Positions 1 through 50,860 of a DNA stretch of 64,000 nt are shown in pieces; within the stretch, counting starts at the first letter, position 1; every line of letters begins with the position of its first letter. This stretch comes from Leptoclinus maculatus (Eukaryota; Chordata; Actinopteri; Perciformes; Stichaeidae), in the NCBI GenBank assembly GCA_032191485.1, contig JAVDOI010000010.1:1-64000 (forward strand), read 5' to 3'. The notes under the pieces were generated by a model, which saw only the letters and a list, made by a program, of their open reading frames with translations, was not told where the DNA came from and made no database searches. A program made the position numbers and the translations under genes.

Positions 1-219
1 TAATGCGGTTACACGCCGGGCCGCGGCTGAGAGATTTCCTTGTTTACCGATGTTGGCGGGTGTTATAGCTAACCGGCCGACGAGTGGCGAGGGGAGGGGG
101 GGGGGGGGGGGAGGAGGAGGAGGAGGGAGGAGGGAAGAGGAGAAAAGAGGGGTAGCGGGCATAAACACTTGATGCATGTCAGAAAACTCATTTAGGGGAA
201 CAACAAGGAGGGGGATTGG

Positions 220-514
<295 letters not shown>

Positions 515-1122
515 CGCCCCACCATCACACTGCACATGTGCCAACTCATAAATCTGGCCCTCCTCTTTTCTGACTCTTATTGTTGCGCTTAAATCCAGTT
601 TACATGCCCAGTGCTCATTAGCTGATTGTGTGTATCGTTTACAAGTGGATTCGATCAGTTGCAATGGATTTAAAAGATGGAGAACGGGTAGAAAGAAAGA
701 CATTTCTGTGTTTTTCTTTCTACATGTTAGGTGCGTCTTTTTTGAATTAAAGCAAAATGTTCCTTTAATTGCTGATTGCTGCAGCACAATATTCATTTCA
801 TCTATAGACGGCATACAAAAGTGTTTTCTAGTTTTTTGGTTTCAGGAACAGTCCCGAGAGATAAAAGCGAAGGTGTACAGGTCATTAAATGGGATTTTGG
901 ACCCTCAGTGTTGTGAGTACATGGTTTGCCTCTTAGCCCATTGAGCCATGAGGACACCCCAAATGGTTTCTTATCTCTGGCCCCATTGAGAGCCCGGTAT
1001 CGAGCTGACAATCCCCGTCCTCTCTGGAGGTGGCCTTTTACCTCAGCCCATTGTAGTCTGTGACTGGGAGCCTGCGCTATCTAGCATCTATTGATTCCCA
1101 CTTCATCTGGACCAAAGCAACG

Positions 1123-1713
<591 letters not shown>

Positions 1714-2328
1714 CAGCAGAGGAGATAAAGTTTTTAAAAAAAGGATGTTTCAAGTGTTAAAAGTCAGTCAACATGCGTCATGATGACATTTAACACGTTT
1801 TCCTCAGCTTTGGCTAAAGAGCTACTGACACCTGAACTAGAATTTTTCTTTTTTAATATTATTGGTGCACTAAGAAGGACGGTGGGAGGGAAAGATGGAA
1901 GATCAGAACAATGTGTTGAAGAAGAAAAAGAGACCAAATGTAGAAGAAGAATAAAACAAGGAAGTGAGAAAAGAAGGAAAGAAGAAATGACCAAACCGTG
2001 GAGAAAGTAAGGTTGTTAGGAAAGGAAAGCAGGAAGTAAAGGAAGAATGAAAGCAACAGCAAAAGTGAAACAATGTGAGGAAAGAACATGTATGAGAAGA
2101 AAGATATAGAAGAAGAATGAAACAAGGAAGAAATGAAAAGGAGGAAAGGAAGGAAAGGAAGGTACCAAATCACAGAGATGGTAAGGAAGGAAAGGAAGGA
2201 AAGGAAGGAAAGGAAGGACACCAGGATGAAATCAAGGGCAAAAGTGAAACAAGGAGGGACGGGTCCTCTTTGCTCTCCACTCTTCCGTATGATGTAGCTC
2301 TCCGCCTCACCATCTGGTGTCTGTAATT

Positions 2329-2331
<3 letters not shown>

Positions 2332-2381
<50 letters not shown>
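2332..2381. repeat. (GT)n microsatellite
   Basis: 25 perfect GT units in intronic sequence. Confidence 0.95.
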
Positions 2382-2382
<1 letters not shown>

Positions 2383-4073
2383 CTCCTTATTTCATTTATT
2401 AAAAAACTTCTATCATGTTAAATGTGGGTTATAATAGTCCTTTATAACACGTTGGTGTTGACAGCAGAGGATATGCAAGGGACTCGTTGCAGGGAAATGT
2501 GTGATTGTCACACACACACTGCACACAACATGAGATGCAGTAGGGTTGAGGGATCCTCTGGTTCCAGTCAGACCGGTCTAAGTGTCCACGTCAGCGCTAC
2601 AGCAGCGAGTAAATAAATCAAGACAGGAGATCCCAAAAGTCAGTTGGATATGCTTCCTGCTAGTCGGGTGACGTATTGTTTTGTGACACGAACAAAAAGC
2701 AGCCGTGAAGTGGATCAAGTGGCAGAGATTAAAAGGACGTAAGAAGAAGGGGAGTCGGGGTAGATCGGGTGGAATGAGGACGGAAGAAGAAAGAGAAGAT
2801 GAAGTGAGCGAGGAATGGAGTGAGGTAGGAAGACAGACAGACAGGGATTGAGAGGGAGATAGAAAGGGGAAGAAAGTCAGGGAGAAGCGGAAGATGAGAC
2901 GATCCATCTTGGCACATTAGGGGGGGGGATCAAGCCTGCACTCCATCATGGCTGTCAGAGAGAGAGAGGCGCACCTCCTCTCCGCTCTCCTCCATCCATC
3001 CCTCGCTCGCTCCGCCGGCCCGGCCGTTCTCACTGAAGAATCGCGACACTAAAAAGTCCTGTCAGGCCTATTTCCTTGTTATTGTCCAGCCCTCTTCCTC
3101 TCCCTCCTCCCTCCTCCCACCTCACCCCTCCCCTCCCCTCCTCTGACTCCGATACCTTCCCTCTGCTCCCTGAGATTAAACGCACCCATGTTGCGCCGCA
3201 GGGTGTGTGTGTGTTTGAGCTGTGAGGTCCAATGCAGGACATGTGGGAGGCTCCTAGGTGTGTGTGTGTGTGTGTGTTGCCCCGACATTAATCATCTTTA
3301 AGGCGCTGACAAGCCATGGTGTGCGACATCACATCACATCAACACCCCGCCCCCCCCCTTCTCCACTCCCCTCCTTCTTCATCCCCTCCTCTGGATTTAT
3401 CTGTCCGTTCGCCTCTCCCCGTCACTCACTTCCCTCGGGGAGAGAAGGGGGAAGTAGGGGGGGAAAGGAGAGAAACGCGAGGGGTGAGAGTGACACGTTA
3501 AGGGCGAGAGAACAGGAAAGAAAGTCAAGTCCTTAGATTTGACAACATGTTCTAATACGTTGCACATGCGCTGACATGATAACCAAGAAATCTGAATTGA
3601 TGGATGCTTGTTGGACCGTTTTAATCAGTTTGAGTCTCTGGGAGACAACCAAACATATGAATAAGTCGACTCGTGATCTGCATTTTAAATTCAAAGATCT
3701 GAGCCACGTCATTCATTTAATGTTTACTCGTGTACAAATCATTGGGACAGTAAAGGTGCGTCCTATTCCAACACATGACGACCGGTTCCATCACATCAAG
3801 CACCATGTGAGTGTTTGAACTCACAGCGAACAGCTTGGTGCAGGATTCCAATCCAGCTCCAACTCCTCCACTTCCTAGTCTTTCCGTGTAGTTGACTGTT
3901 GACATTCTGTTGTCACACCCCATGAACATTCCACTATTCAAAGGAAAATCACCTCACATTGAAATGCAAAAAAAAAGGAAAAGAAAACGTAAACTCATGC
4001 TGTGCAAAATAAGTATTTACTTTTATGTTTTTTACATTACAAAAGCCTAAAAAATAATCAAGGACGGGCATAC

Positions 4074-4095
4074 GTGTGTGAGTGTGTGTGTGTGT

Positions 4096-4175
<80 letters not shown>

Positions 4176-4565
4176 GTGCGTCCATGTCCTCCAGGTGTGT
4201 GTTTTGTCCGCGGAATAGAAAGAGCCCCATCAGCTGCAGACAGGGATTGGATCTCTCTTTGTTTGCTGTGGCGGATGGCGACGGCTTCAGCATGACTCAA
4301 ATTATCTTGTCAAAGCAATAAAGGGGAGAAGGGTGGGGAAAGTGGGGGGGGGGGGGGGGGGCAGAGAAGAGGAGGAGGCGAGCAGCATGAGGGGAAAGAG
4401 AAAGTGATGGGGCAACAGAAAAAGAAAGAAAGATGGGAAAAAAAGGGGGGGGGAGGCGAACAATGAAATGATCAGAGAGGAGATGAGGAATAGGAGAGAG
4501 GAGGAGAAAGAACTGAAACAAATAAATGGATGGTAGGGAGCAGAAAATTAGAAATGGATGAGGCC

Positions 4566-4617
<52 letters not shown>

Positions 4618-4814
4618 GGGAGGGATAGGTGTGGGGACAAAAAGAGTAAGAGGGAGAGAGGGAGAGATGGAGAGATGGAGAGTAATCGATTACCTATTTT
4701 TCAAAGTCACTTAACGTGTCCAGTGCTGTGGCTCTGTTAAGTAGCGGTGCAGGAGAATGGGAGGCCGGTATGCACACGCACGCTCTGAGTAAGAGGGGGG
4801 AGGAGGGGGGGGGG

Positions 4815-4863
<49 letters not shown>

Positions 4864-4938
4864 ACTAGTTGATGAGTTCTCTTGCAGGAAACTGTTCTGA
4901 CACACCAATGTGTGAGCGAGGAATACGTGTCCCCAGAG

Positions 4939-5034
<96 letters not shown>

Positions 5035-5058
5035 GTGTGTGTGTGCGTGTGTGTGTGC
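4074..5058. repeat. cluster of simple repeats: (GT)n, G18, (GA)n, (GT)n, (GT)n
   Basis: An interrupted (GT)n at 4074-4178, a G18 run at 4344-4361, (GA)n at about 4567-4613, (GT)n at 4816-4860 and a longer (GT)n with GC interruptions at 4941-5058. Unique sequence lies between them. Confidence 0.9.
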
Positions 5059-5817
5059 GGACAGGGAGTCCCCCCCCTTACCTGGTCCTCCCGTTGCCGT
5101 GGTGACAAGCAGTCTAAACGGGATATCCTGGCTGAGGCGGAGCCTTTTGTTCCCCGGACTAAAAAAAGCCCGTTTGATTGGCTAAATACAGGAAATCAGG
5201 AAGTGTCCTCCGACATTAAGCACTGAGACACTTTCAATAGATGTTATTTTTTAGCCGGCTCAGACGGACTCAAAGGCAAACTTGAGAAAGTTGGTTGTAT
5301 ACTACGCACACACGAACACAAAGGCACCAAGACAACAACATGCAAAAAAAAATAAAAAATTGCTAAGTGCGCACTTTCTCGATACACACAATGACACACA
5401 CACACAGGTGGGCCCCCGCCCTGTGCCCCGCCGATCAAGGACAATGAAGTGAGGTAGTGTTGGCAGACTCTATACAGCATTATCTCATCCACGGCGGACA
5501 CTTCTTTAAATCTGCTTCGACCCGAGAGGACACGCTGGAGACTGTGCGGCACTCTATTCCCCCGTTCCGACTGTGTGTAAGAGCAGAATTAGAACGCACG
5601 TGCACTTCATGTGTGTGGCAGCACGATTACACAATCCTTCCTCCAGTGTCCTTGGTGAATTCAAGGGCTTTGTAGAGTGTGTACTGCACGACGGATACAA
5701 AGTTGAAAACATTTGATTGATGTGGAACAAGTTAGACAGACCCAACAGTATGTATTTGTGTGCTTGATACTGTCCTATATACATACTAATGTTCCTCCCT
5801 TTGTCCTTTGTCTCCAG

Positions 5818-42335
<36,518 letters not shown>

Positions 42336-42344
42336 AAGAGCACA

Positions 42345-42375
<31 letters not shown>

Positions 42376-44085
42376 CTTCCCTCCTCCCCCAGCGCCTCTT
42401 CGTCGTTCTGATCCATTCCTCCTCTCATCCTGGATTTCATCGCCACCCTCAACGACACCCCCCCTCCGTTGGTTTCCCCCTCTCTCCCGTGGCCTGGGTC
42501 GCCAGCTCCAAAAAAAAAACAAAAACTCGGAGAGCGAACAGAGACGAGACGGCTGTCTCTGGGACTCCACTGGCTCTTTGCTTTTGTCTTTTTTCGGGAG
42601 GCTAAAAACTAGAAACTGAATGTCTGAGCAGAGCTCACGGACTCTCCGGCTGGCAGCACGGCCTCCCACCCAAACAAAAAATAAAGAAAAGAAAAGGTGG
42701 ACCGCTGGCCAACGGGCTTGTTCCCGCCGCCTCACTGACGTACATGTGACACGGGGGGGGTGGACCACTGGAGGACTGTTAAGTCAGTGGAGACCCCCCC
42801 CCCCCCCCCCAACCCCCAGCTGGACCCTGCTGAGACCGGGGAGCTTCCTGCTGCTGGAGCTGGACCTGAAAGGAACTTCTTCATACAGAATATAAAGACT
42901 TCTCCCCCCCCCCCTCCTCTAGCTCTTCTTTGACATTTCGATGGTGCTGAACAACGGGCTCTACCCTGAAGACTCAACAGAAAGCTTCTTTTTTTTTTGT
43001 CTTAATTATCCCAGAGAGACAGAAAACTCTAATCTTCATGCCCCATGAATTTAAAGGAACAATGGGCCTGTCCATTAAAACCGAGCTTTCAACCAAACTG
43101 AGAATAACCTCACAACCTAGAAAAAGGAGTTTGACACTCCTTCTCCTCTTCCTCCTCCTCCACCACCTCTTCTTCTTCTCCTCGCGAGTCCTTCCCCTCC
43201 TCCTCCTCCTCCTCCCTTTTGTGGTGTTCTAGTGAAGTAAACCAAAATTTCTCCCCCTCCAAGATGCAGTGCAAGCACATGTAATATAGTTCTATGTATG
43301 TTTACAATGTTGGGTGTAAATGACATAGAGTTCACACACATGCATACACACACACACACACAGAAGTATATAATATCAAAGTCCTGTTGTAAGTTGGAAG
43401 GGTCTGGGAATGATGTTTGGGGAGAAAAAAAATGGCTGGAATAAAAGAAGCCTTCTGTATTTTTAAGAAGAAAAAAAAAGATCATTTGAAGATCGGTTAT
43501 TTCACTGTACAGGAATAAAAAATGTAAGTAATAATAAACTACTCGAGACTAGATGGTCAAGATTTAGGTGGTGTAATTTTTTTCTGCAGAGGGACCCTGA
43601 AAAACGGTAGGACTTTTTTTCGAATGGAGAGATTCCCATTGGCCAAGATTCACTGCGGACAAGCCTCCGTCTCTGCTTCCTCAGTTGGAGTAACACCACG
43701 CTCAGATCACAGTCTAGAAACGTTTTGTTTTTACCCCCTACATGTCTCAAAAGCAAGCTTTTTCCACTGTTTTTCTCATACTGCTAAAAAACGCTGCGGA
43801 AAGGTCCCAAAAATGGCAACCCCTGAAGGGCAGGTTCTTTCTAGCTATAACGGATGAGGGAAGTCTCTGGAAAGGAAGGATGGGCCGAGGCTGAACTGGC
43901 AACTTCCGGAACCCGCAGCATTCCCCCCCCCCTCCCCCCTCCCCCTTTAAGGCAGCAGCTGCAGCAGCAACCAAGGTGGTGGTGTGCTTTGTGTTTGTAA
44001 AACTATGTATTCTGTGACGTCTGTATTGTTGTAAGAAATGCTGAAAAAAAATGAAAAAATAAAACTTCTCAAATACCGCGAGTGT
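42336..44085 (+). other. rnf220: rnf220 3' untranslated region
   Basis: From the stop codon to just past the AATAAA at 44058-44063. The UTR contains (CA)n (42346-42375), poly-C runs (42795-42810, 42904-42914), a (TCC)n stretch near 43140-43215, and earlier AATAAA hexamers at 43440, 43514 and 43533 that could give shorter transcripts. The last 110 bp before the distal signal are T/G-rich and low in repeats, like a conserved 3' UTR end. A short ORF over 43624-43857 shows no family resemblance and is ignored. The cleavage position is estimated. Confidence 0.75.
44058..44063 (+). terminator. rnf220: distal polyadenylation signal AATAAA
   Basis: A canonical AATAAA lies about 1.7 kb after the stop codon and is followed within 30 bp by a GT-rich stretch (gtgttctggtt), as expected of a cleavage/polyadenylation site. 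Another AATAAA at 44145-44150 could be an alternative. Confidence 0.6.
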
Positions 44086-45062
44086 TCTGGTTCACACGCA
44101 CTGGGTGGTTGTTAAAATAAGAGAAATGTTCCTGTGTTCACTGAAATAAAGCTGAGGAAGATGGCCTTAATGCAGAAGACGCCTTTTCTGTTCATGTGCA
44201 TATTTGATGGACTGTGTTGTTGTTTGTCTGTAGTTAGATTGCCGTCACACTTTTATGAGAATAAAGTCATAATATTGCTAAAAAAAATAAAACAAGCAGG
44301 TGTGACTCTCATAGTGCAAATACCCAGATACAGTTAGTGTTGCATATTATTCCAGCGGTATTGGGAGATCTCTGGTAAGCCATGTATTGTACAAGTAGTT
44401 TAATGGGAAGTTGGTGACATCGAACGTACACATTACACAGTGTAGAAGGTGGGGGTCAAAGGGGGGGGGGGCTCTAAGAGCAAGCTTTTTGCCCCACGGT
44501 CCCCTAAAAAGTTAGCGTGGCCATGTACAACACCAAAATAATAGTGCATTTACACAATATACCAATATGTTCACAGCAATGTGATTGTAAAAAGTGCTTC
44601 ACATCAAGCATCAATCCATTTGCTGAGTGTGTAACGTAATATACGCAAGCTTTAGGAGACGCTGCCATGCCAAACATGTACATGTGTGTTTAGATCAGTG
44701 TCAGAGGGAGTCGTTAAGACAAGTGTTGTCAGATGCTAATAAAGTTTTATTGCGAGGGAGGAAACAACAGCAGGGGGGTGAGTCTTGCTTGAGTATTTTG
44801 TAGTCTCCAAGCCTACACCGATGCAATCATCAGGGTTGTTTTTTTACATTATGAATATCATAATACCATTTGGCTGAGAAGAGGGACAAGACCACAATCT
44901 GACTATATTTTCCTATCACACTGACATCTAGGAGCAATGACACAGACACTACTACTGTTCTCTGAGGTAGGGTCAGTGGGTTATTAAGGTGGAGTGTAGC
45001 TGCTCCCGTGTGTGTGGTCATGAAGCAGATACAGGAGACAGCATCGCCACCTAGAGGACACA

Positions 45063-45110
<48 letters not shown>

Positions 45111-45757
45111 AAACTCCACTTAATCCCATTACTGCTATCAATGCAGCTGTCAGCAGATCGCCAGATGTCCGCATACTCTTGTTAAACAGTGTTATAGAAG
45201 CCGCCAGTAACGTTACCGCACAAGAATTACAAACAATCCCCATCATCGCGCTCAGATCTGCGTCCAAGCCCTTTTACACAGGCCAAGGTGAGGCCCTCAC
45301 AGACCCCAGACCTGCCCAGTAAGCGCTCCTGTAACTGCTGTCAGATGCTAATAAAGTTGCGGTGAAAGTACTGACAATATTTTGACAGCAGGAGATGAAG
45401 TTTGTCGAATATTCCGGAGTTGTGTTGAGTGTTCTGGACAAGACTACTGCAATATTCCGTGAGTGTATATGAATATACAGTATTTAATAATGAAGTTATT
45501 TTAGACAGTGATACTTTTTCATATCATTATTGTTGTGTCTGTGTGTTTGTCATGTAAACGTTACCCAACCCAATGAAAACGACTTGACAGCTGCTAAAAT
45601 GCTACTTAGCGTGACATTTTACGAGGGGTTAGCATGTTGTTAGCTAACGCTAGCCAGAGGTGTGACGTCACGTTATGTCGCTTTCTAAACTGTGGTAACT
45701 TTTAGCTGAGGAAGCTCGTTTTGGGTTTGTTTTGTGGCTCAGGCGGCATGCTAGTGT

Positions 45758-46113
45758 ATGGAAGCCCATTCCGGAGGCAAAAAAAAAAATAAGATCACAA
45801 AAAAAAATAAAAATAAATAAATAAATAAGATCACTAAAAAAAAAAATAAAAAAAAAATAGTAACTTAAAAAAAATAAATAAAAAATGTAATTCACAAAAA
45901 AAAAAATAAAAAAAAAATCCACCCACAAAATAAATAATAATAATTCTAATAATTTTTTTATTTTTTTTTATTTTACTTTTTTTCCACCAGCAAAAAAAAA
46001 CAAAAAACTTTTGGTGCATCCATCTGTAACCATAACACTGACCAGATTTTTCCAGTTGCTATAGAAAGTCGAAATTATGAGATACTTTAACACAACAGTC
46101 ATAGAAGCAGCTA
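45758..46113 (+). repeat. dispersed repeat copy A (atggaagcccattcc family)
   Basis: Begins atggaagcccattccgg, passes through long A-rich blocks and ccacccacaaaataaataat, then ttccaccagcaaaaaaa and ccagatttttccagttgcta, ending near gaagcagcta. Members starting atggaagcccattcc and containing gaaagtcgaaattatgagat are common in fish genomes, from memory. Copies B (46249) and C (56029, inverted) are in this window. Confidence 0.75.
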
Positions 46114-46248
46114 TGACATATGAATGGATTGTGAGTACATTGAAGACTTCTTTAAAACGTGGCTTTACAACACATGAAATACAGATAATGTTTCACATGG
46201 ATTGTACTGAGCAAACGCACCCTTGAATAGAATGTTAAGCAAGAAGCT

Positions 46249-46450
46249 ATGGAAGCCCATTTCCACCAGCAAAAAAAAAAATAAATAAGATCGCCAAAAA
46301 AAAAAAAAAATGAATTCACAAAAAAGAAAAGAATGAATTCACACAAAAAAATTAATAATGAATTCACAAAAAAAAAAATAAAAAAAAAATCCACCCACAA
46401 AATAAATAATAATAATTCTAATAATTTTTTTATTTTACTTTTTTTTTTAA
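46249..46450 (+). repeat. dispersed repeat copy B (truncated, direct orientation)
   Basis: Begins tatggaagcccatttccacc and shares the A-rich blocks and ccacccacaaaataaataat with copy A, but stops before the fibre-like unique half (no ccagatttttccagttgc). Confidence 0.75.
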
Positions 46451-47187
46451 AGCCTACTTCTTTCAACATTCTACTTCAGCCGCCATGTTGGACGTTATGA
46501 AAACATTGTCCCGCGCTTGTTCAAAGAACGTAAGGACAATAACGCCCAGTTAATGGACCGTCTATAAAAATTCAACCTACCGAGAACGTTTGCGGAAAGT
46601 TCTGTGAGCCGTATCCTCTTTGGAAAATTGTAAACGGTTCTGGAAAGTTCTGGAAACCGTCCTACATAAAGGGAACATTTGCAGTGGGGGGTCCTTAACC
46701 AAAGATTGTAAACTGGGAAGTACAAAATTGTGCTTTCACTTTAAGTACACATCTTAACAGTGGTACTGGTTAATAGTTTTACATTAGAAACATATTTGAG
46801 TACATCTTCTACCACTGCAATTACCAACATTCCAAGTTAGGAAAAGGAGATTAGATTATTGGCAGTAATCGGTTATCAGCGGTGAAATTCATTCACTGCA
46901 GGGGGGAAACACGCCCACGTCAAGTAGTCCTGGCTCCAACATATGTGCAGCACACATTCCAAATCGGCATATTAGTCGCTTGCCTTGACAAAACCACAGC
47001 GGTTATAAAGCAGAGCCTGGATCTAATGAGTGGTAACGTTAGAAGTTAGTCTGGCAAACATGTACACAATTTGAGTAGCAGTGGCCGAGTGCCGTTCCTG
47101 TGTAGGCCTACAGCTCGTGCAACAATGTATGGCATCTGAATATTTTATAACGGGCTGAACACTTCTACAAAGTAGGCTATTGAACAA

Positions 47188-47233
<46 letters not shown>

Positions 47234-47572
47234 ATGTGCGTGAATCCCATGTCCATGGAAATGTGTTTTGGAGGTCAGACAGTGTGTGTCCTATATGTGG
47301 ATGTACACAGTATGGTGTGGTCATTATTGGCATTTTACAAACGCACACACACACACACACAGGCCGATCAATATTGACAGAACTCTCCCTGCCGGTCCTT
47401 TCTGCACCTCCCATAGACACACATACATATGAATTGTTCACAATGAGCATAGACCCACAGATACACACTCACAAGTGTACACACACGCACACAATTTGAC
47501 ACAAACTACATATTGATTCAATCACTGACTTACTCTGGGCGGATGAAGACAATATTACTGGCCAGTTCAACT

Positions 47573-47621
<49 letters not shown>

Positions 47622-47970
47622 AAGCTCCTGGTTAGGTGCCAGAGGTACGAGGAAATCTATGCAAGAGGCGCCTGCAGAGAGAGGCAGGAAATTGAACCAT
47701 TTGACAGAAGAACCCCCTCAAGGCTGGTTCAGAGTCATTAAGGCCATTTAGCTCATCAGCTAGCTCCGCCCTAAACCACAAGCTGAGTTCCAATGCTTTA
47801 TGAGTCCGATGCACGTCTTCTATTGTATGCGTGAGTTGAGCAATTGCAAAAGTTTGGAAAATGTGGATGAGACATTTAAACCATGAACAAATTTAAAGTT
47901 AGTGAAATCAATAGGAGAATGCTTTAGTCACCTGGGAATGTTAAAAAGAAAAGAAAAGAACCACAGTACA

Positions 47971-48155
47971 CCAGTGGTACACATGCTCAATGTTGAGGTA
48001 CTTGTACATTACTTCTACCTCACTACATTTGACTGCCACATACACGAGTACTTGTAAATGTCGATTATGCTTGAATACTTTACGGAAGTATCGTTTTGAT
48101 TAGAATACTTTACCTTTTCCTAAGTGAAGACTTCTCTTCTCTTCCACCGCTGCAG
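47971..48155. mobile_element. decayed hAT-type MITE fragment
   Basis: ccagtggtacacatgctc, gaggtacttgtacattactt and ttctacctcactacatttga, then ctcttccaccgctgcag, resemble the ends and interior of the element at 17861 in shortened, mutated form. Confidence 0.5.
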
Positions 48156-48804
48156 TACACATGCAGTGTTATTCACCTAATAGGCCGACACATTTACAAG
48201 CATACGTGGGTCTGTGCAGCAATGAGTACATGTGTTTCTATCTGTATTACTTCACTCATATCAACCTTAGAAATGAGCATTGAGTGAGTGTATTGTAGAT
48301 AGTTTTATTTACTTCGTTGTAATCTCAGTAATACCTGACAGCGTTGCAGATGGAGATGGAGCCTGTCGTCCTGCAGTGACACTACGTTTCCACAGGGTGG
48401 CAGTGTTGGATAGCAAACAGCCTCCCACCGGGTCACGCAAGATCCTTTTTTTCATTTAACTTGATAAAATGTGTGATATTCTCCATTCCTATTTTAGATT
48501 TGTACTCGGTTATCTTGCACAGGATGGCATGACATGCACTAGATTACCTAAAGGACAGTGATGTGAACATTGAGTGTTTTGAAGCTACGTCGCAATGTCC
48601 GACTGTCGGAAGCAGCAAAGTTGATATGAATGTAGCTGAAGCTCAGAGTAGGAAGACAAGTATCCAGTATGGAAGAATGACGGAGGTCATCGCATCTGTT
48701 TCATCTGCTCCTTCTGTCCCCTTCACCACTCCTTTCATCTTGGCAAGCCCCCCGGGGGAGAACACTGGCCCACTGTGTAGGTGTGTGTGTGTGTGTGTGG
48801 TGGT

Positions 48805-48941
48805 GGGGGGGGGGGGGGGGGGGGGGGGGGTCTCGAGGTCTTGCCACAAAATCCCCATATCTTGAAAGGGGGGAGATGACAACATGAGATACTGGTGAAA
48901 AGGAGAAACAGCGATGTTTGGAACACGAGTATGTGAGTGTT

Positions 48942-48973
<32 letters not shown>
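48805..48973. repeat. G26 and C28 tracts 115 bp apart
   Basis: Poly-G at 48805-48830 (directly after a short GT/GGT run) and poly-C at 48946-48973 on the same strand form a complementary pair. Confidence 0.9.
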
Positions 48974-49124
48974 AAAGAAAACCTGTGATATTGTATTCTT
49001 TTCTTTTATTCCTGAAATTGCTTTTGTTTCCATTGATGCCTTCTATTTGACTAAACACCACCCTCACTACTGCATCCTATGACCCGTGGATGTTTTATTC
49101 TAATAGTTCATTTTGGGTTTGCAT

Positions 49125-49176
49125 CATGATCAGGGGTCATGATCAGGGGTCATGATCAGGGGTCATGATCAGGGGT
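49125..49176. repeat. 13-bp x4 tandem repeat
   Basis: Four perfect copies of catgatcaggggt. Confidence 0.95.
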
Positions 49177-49198
49177 CATGGAGTGGGTTTATTGATTT

Positions 49199-49308
49199 AC
49201 CATAGAGCATGCTATATTGTGATATATATATATATATCGTTATCGAGATATGAAATAACCTATAACGGGATACAGGACTTTGGCCATATGGCCCACCCCT
49301 CAGGTCAA
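49199..49308. repeat. dispersed repeat fragment (gatatcg / ggccatatggccca type)
   Basis: tattgtgatatatatata, cgttatcgagatatgaaata and actttggccatatggcccac resemble a widespread fish repeat that ends in a ggccatat-cgcccag motif. Short decayed copy. Confidence 0.5.
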
Positions 49309-49328
49309 GGTACCAAAACTTCTGACAC

Positions 49329-49331
<3 letters not shown>

Positions 49332-49409
<78 letters not shown>
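49332..49409. repeat. (GT)n microsatellite
   Basis: About 39 perfect GT units. Confidence 0.95.
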
Positions 49410-49411
<2 letters not shown>

Positions 49412-50589
49412 TCTATGTTCTGAATATATTAGAAATATTCTCTGTCCCGACTAAACGGATTGGAGCAGATTCATCCTTTTTTTGTTGCATTCATGATCCG
49501 TTAAGAGGCAGGTGATCAGCTGGTCCCAGGTCCGCTGACCTAAAATAATATAAATCCAGACAGACAAGTTTAAAAAAAAAACACCAACAGGCAACCCTAC
49601 AGAGGTTAATAAAGTATACAAACGTAACACCCACAACCTGCCAAGAACACATTTCAGCGCTCCACATGCACAGGTGTGTGTTTCTCGTCTGTCATCGTCG
49701 CCGTCGTTCGGCTCAAAGCACACGTGTTTGATGTGGAGTATGCAAAGCGACAACTCGCATCCTGCTCCGCTGTAAAAACCTAAACAAGCGAGGCATGACC
49801 TGTGTTCACTGGGTGATCCACATGTCAATGCTAACCGTGTGGCGTGAACAGAAGACGAGCCGTTGGCAATAACAGGCGGGGCGACGGATAAGAGCGGTAC
49901 GGTCGACGGTTGGACTTCACGCTCGTCCTGAACTCCATCACGGCTGACGAGTTACTGTGGTCGTCCAGGAGTAGAGAGGTAGTAGTTCAGGAGCCTTTCA
50001 TTTCTCAGTGTTCAGAGCGGGAAAGATGTCTGTCTGACCCAAAACGTTTACAACACCTATTGTCAATGCAGACCCCCTAATGCCATGCTGTCATGCTACT
50101 ACGTCTCATTCTTCACTTCATGTCATAAAACAAAGAAAGAGTCATTCTAGCTCATCAATGTCTTTTAAAAAAAATCTGATTCAGCTTTATTTGCACACTT
50201 CTCGTGCAACAAATGTCTTGCAATGCAAACAATGAGTCCAGCCTCACACGTTGGGTACCAGCAGGACGGTTTGCAGGCGCAACTAATCTTTCCAAAGCCC
50301 GACTGTAAGGTAATGATAGGGTTTGTTTGCATGGTGCTTTTCTGTAATCCCCTCACAGTTTAAGTAAAGATCAACAAACGGTGATAGACAACACACACAC
50401 ACAAGGGAGGAGAGGGTTCCTGGTCGTAGCTCTGTTTGAATAGGATACGTGTCACAGGTGTTGTTTCAGGCTGAAAGATGGAAGCAGCATTTCTCAAATT
50501 ACACAAACATGAGCGTAAGATGAATCCAGTTATGATGAAGTGAGAATACTGTAGTACGAGGCTGCAGCAGACCTCTAGAGGTCTTCAGT

Positions 50590-50860
50590 TAAATGCCTTC
50601 TGTTAAGGTTACAAGGTTCCTTTACTGTCGTTGTACAGCCGGAGGAAAGAAGCCGCTCTTCAGTCTGGAGGTACGGCAGCTGATACATTTGGCTCGGGGG
50701 GGGGGTTGTCTTTTAGGTTCCTTTTGGTGCTTCGCAGGCACCTCTTGTCATCAATATCACCGATGCTTGGTAGATGGGTACCAATGATGCTCTGGGCGGT
50801 TTTAATCCCCCGCTGTAGAGCTCGGTTTGTACACGTTATGGAATAAGTCATCATTTGAAA
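50590..50860 (-). pseudogene. LINE (non-LTR retrotransposon) ORF2 C-terminal remnant
   Basis: Read on the minus strand, one frame gives NRALQRGIKTAQSIIGTHLP then SIGDIDDKRCLRSTKRNLKD, and after a frameshift TSRLKSGFFPPAVQRQ followed by a stop. This order (R-G-I-K-T-A-Q-I-I-G-LPS, RC...IKD, then TSRLK-FFP-AV) is the typical C-terminus of fish L2/CR1/Rex-clade reverse transcriptase ORFs. It is broken by at least one frameshift next to a poly-G run (about 50697-50705) and lacks all upstream RT motifs, so it is a dead 5'-truncated copy. Confidence 0.7.

Larger units (their letters stand above)
44090..50589 (+). other. intergenic sequence downstream of rnf220
   Basis: No gene recognised. Holds the repeat copies A and B, MITE fragments, the G26/C28 pair, a 13-bp tandem repeat, several microsatellites, and a 20-bp direct repeat tgtcagatgctaataaagtt (44727-44746 and 45339-45358). 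Mainland fish synteny with TMEM53 could not be demonstrated here. Confidence 0.6.
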
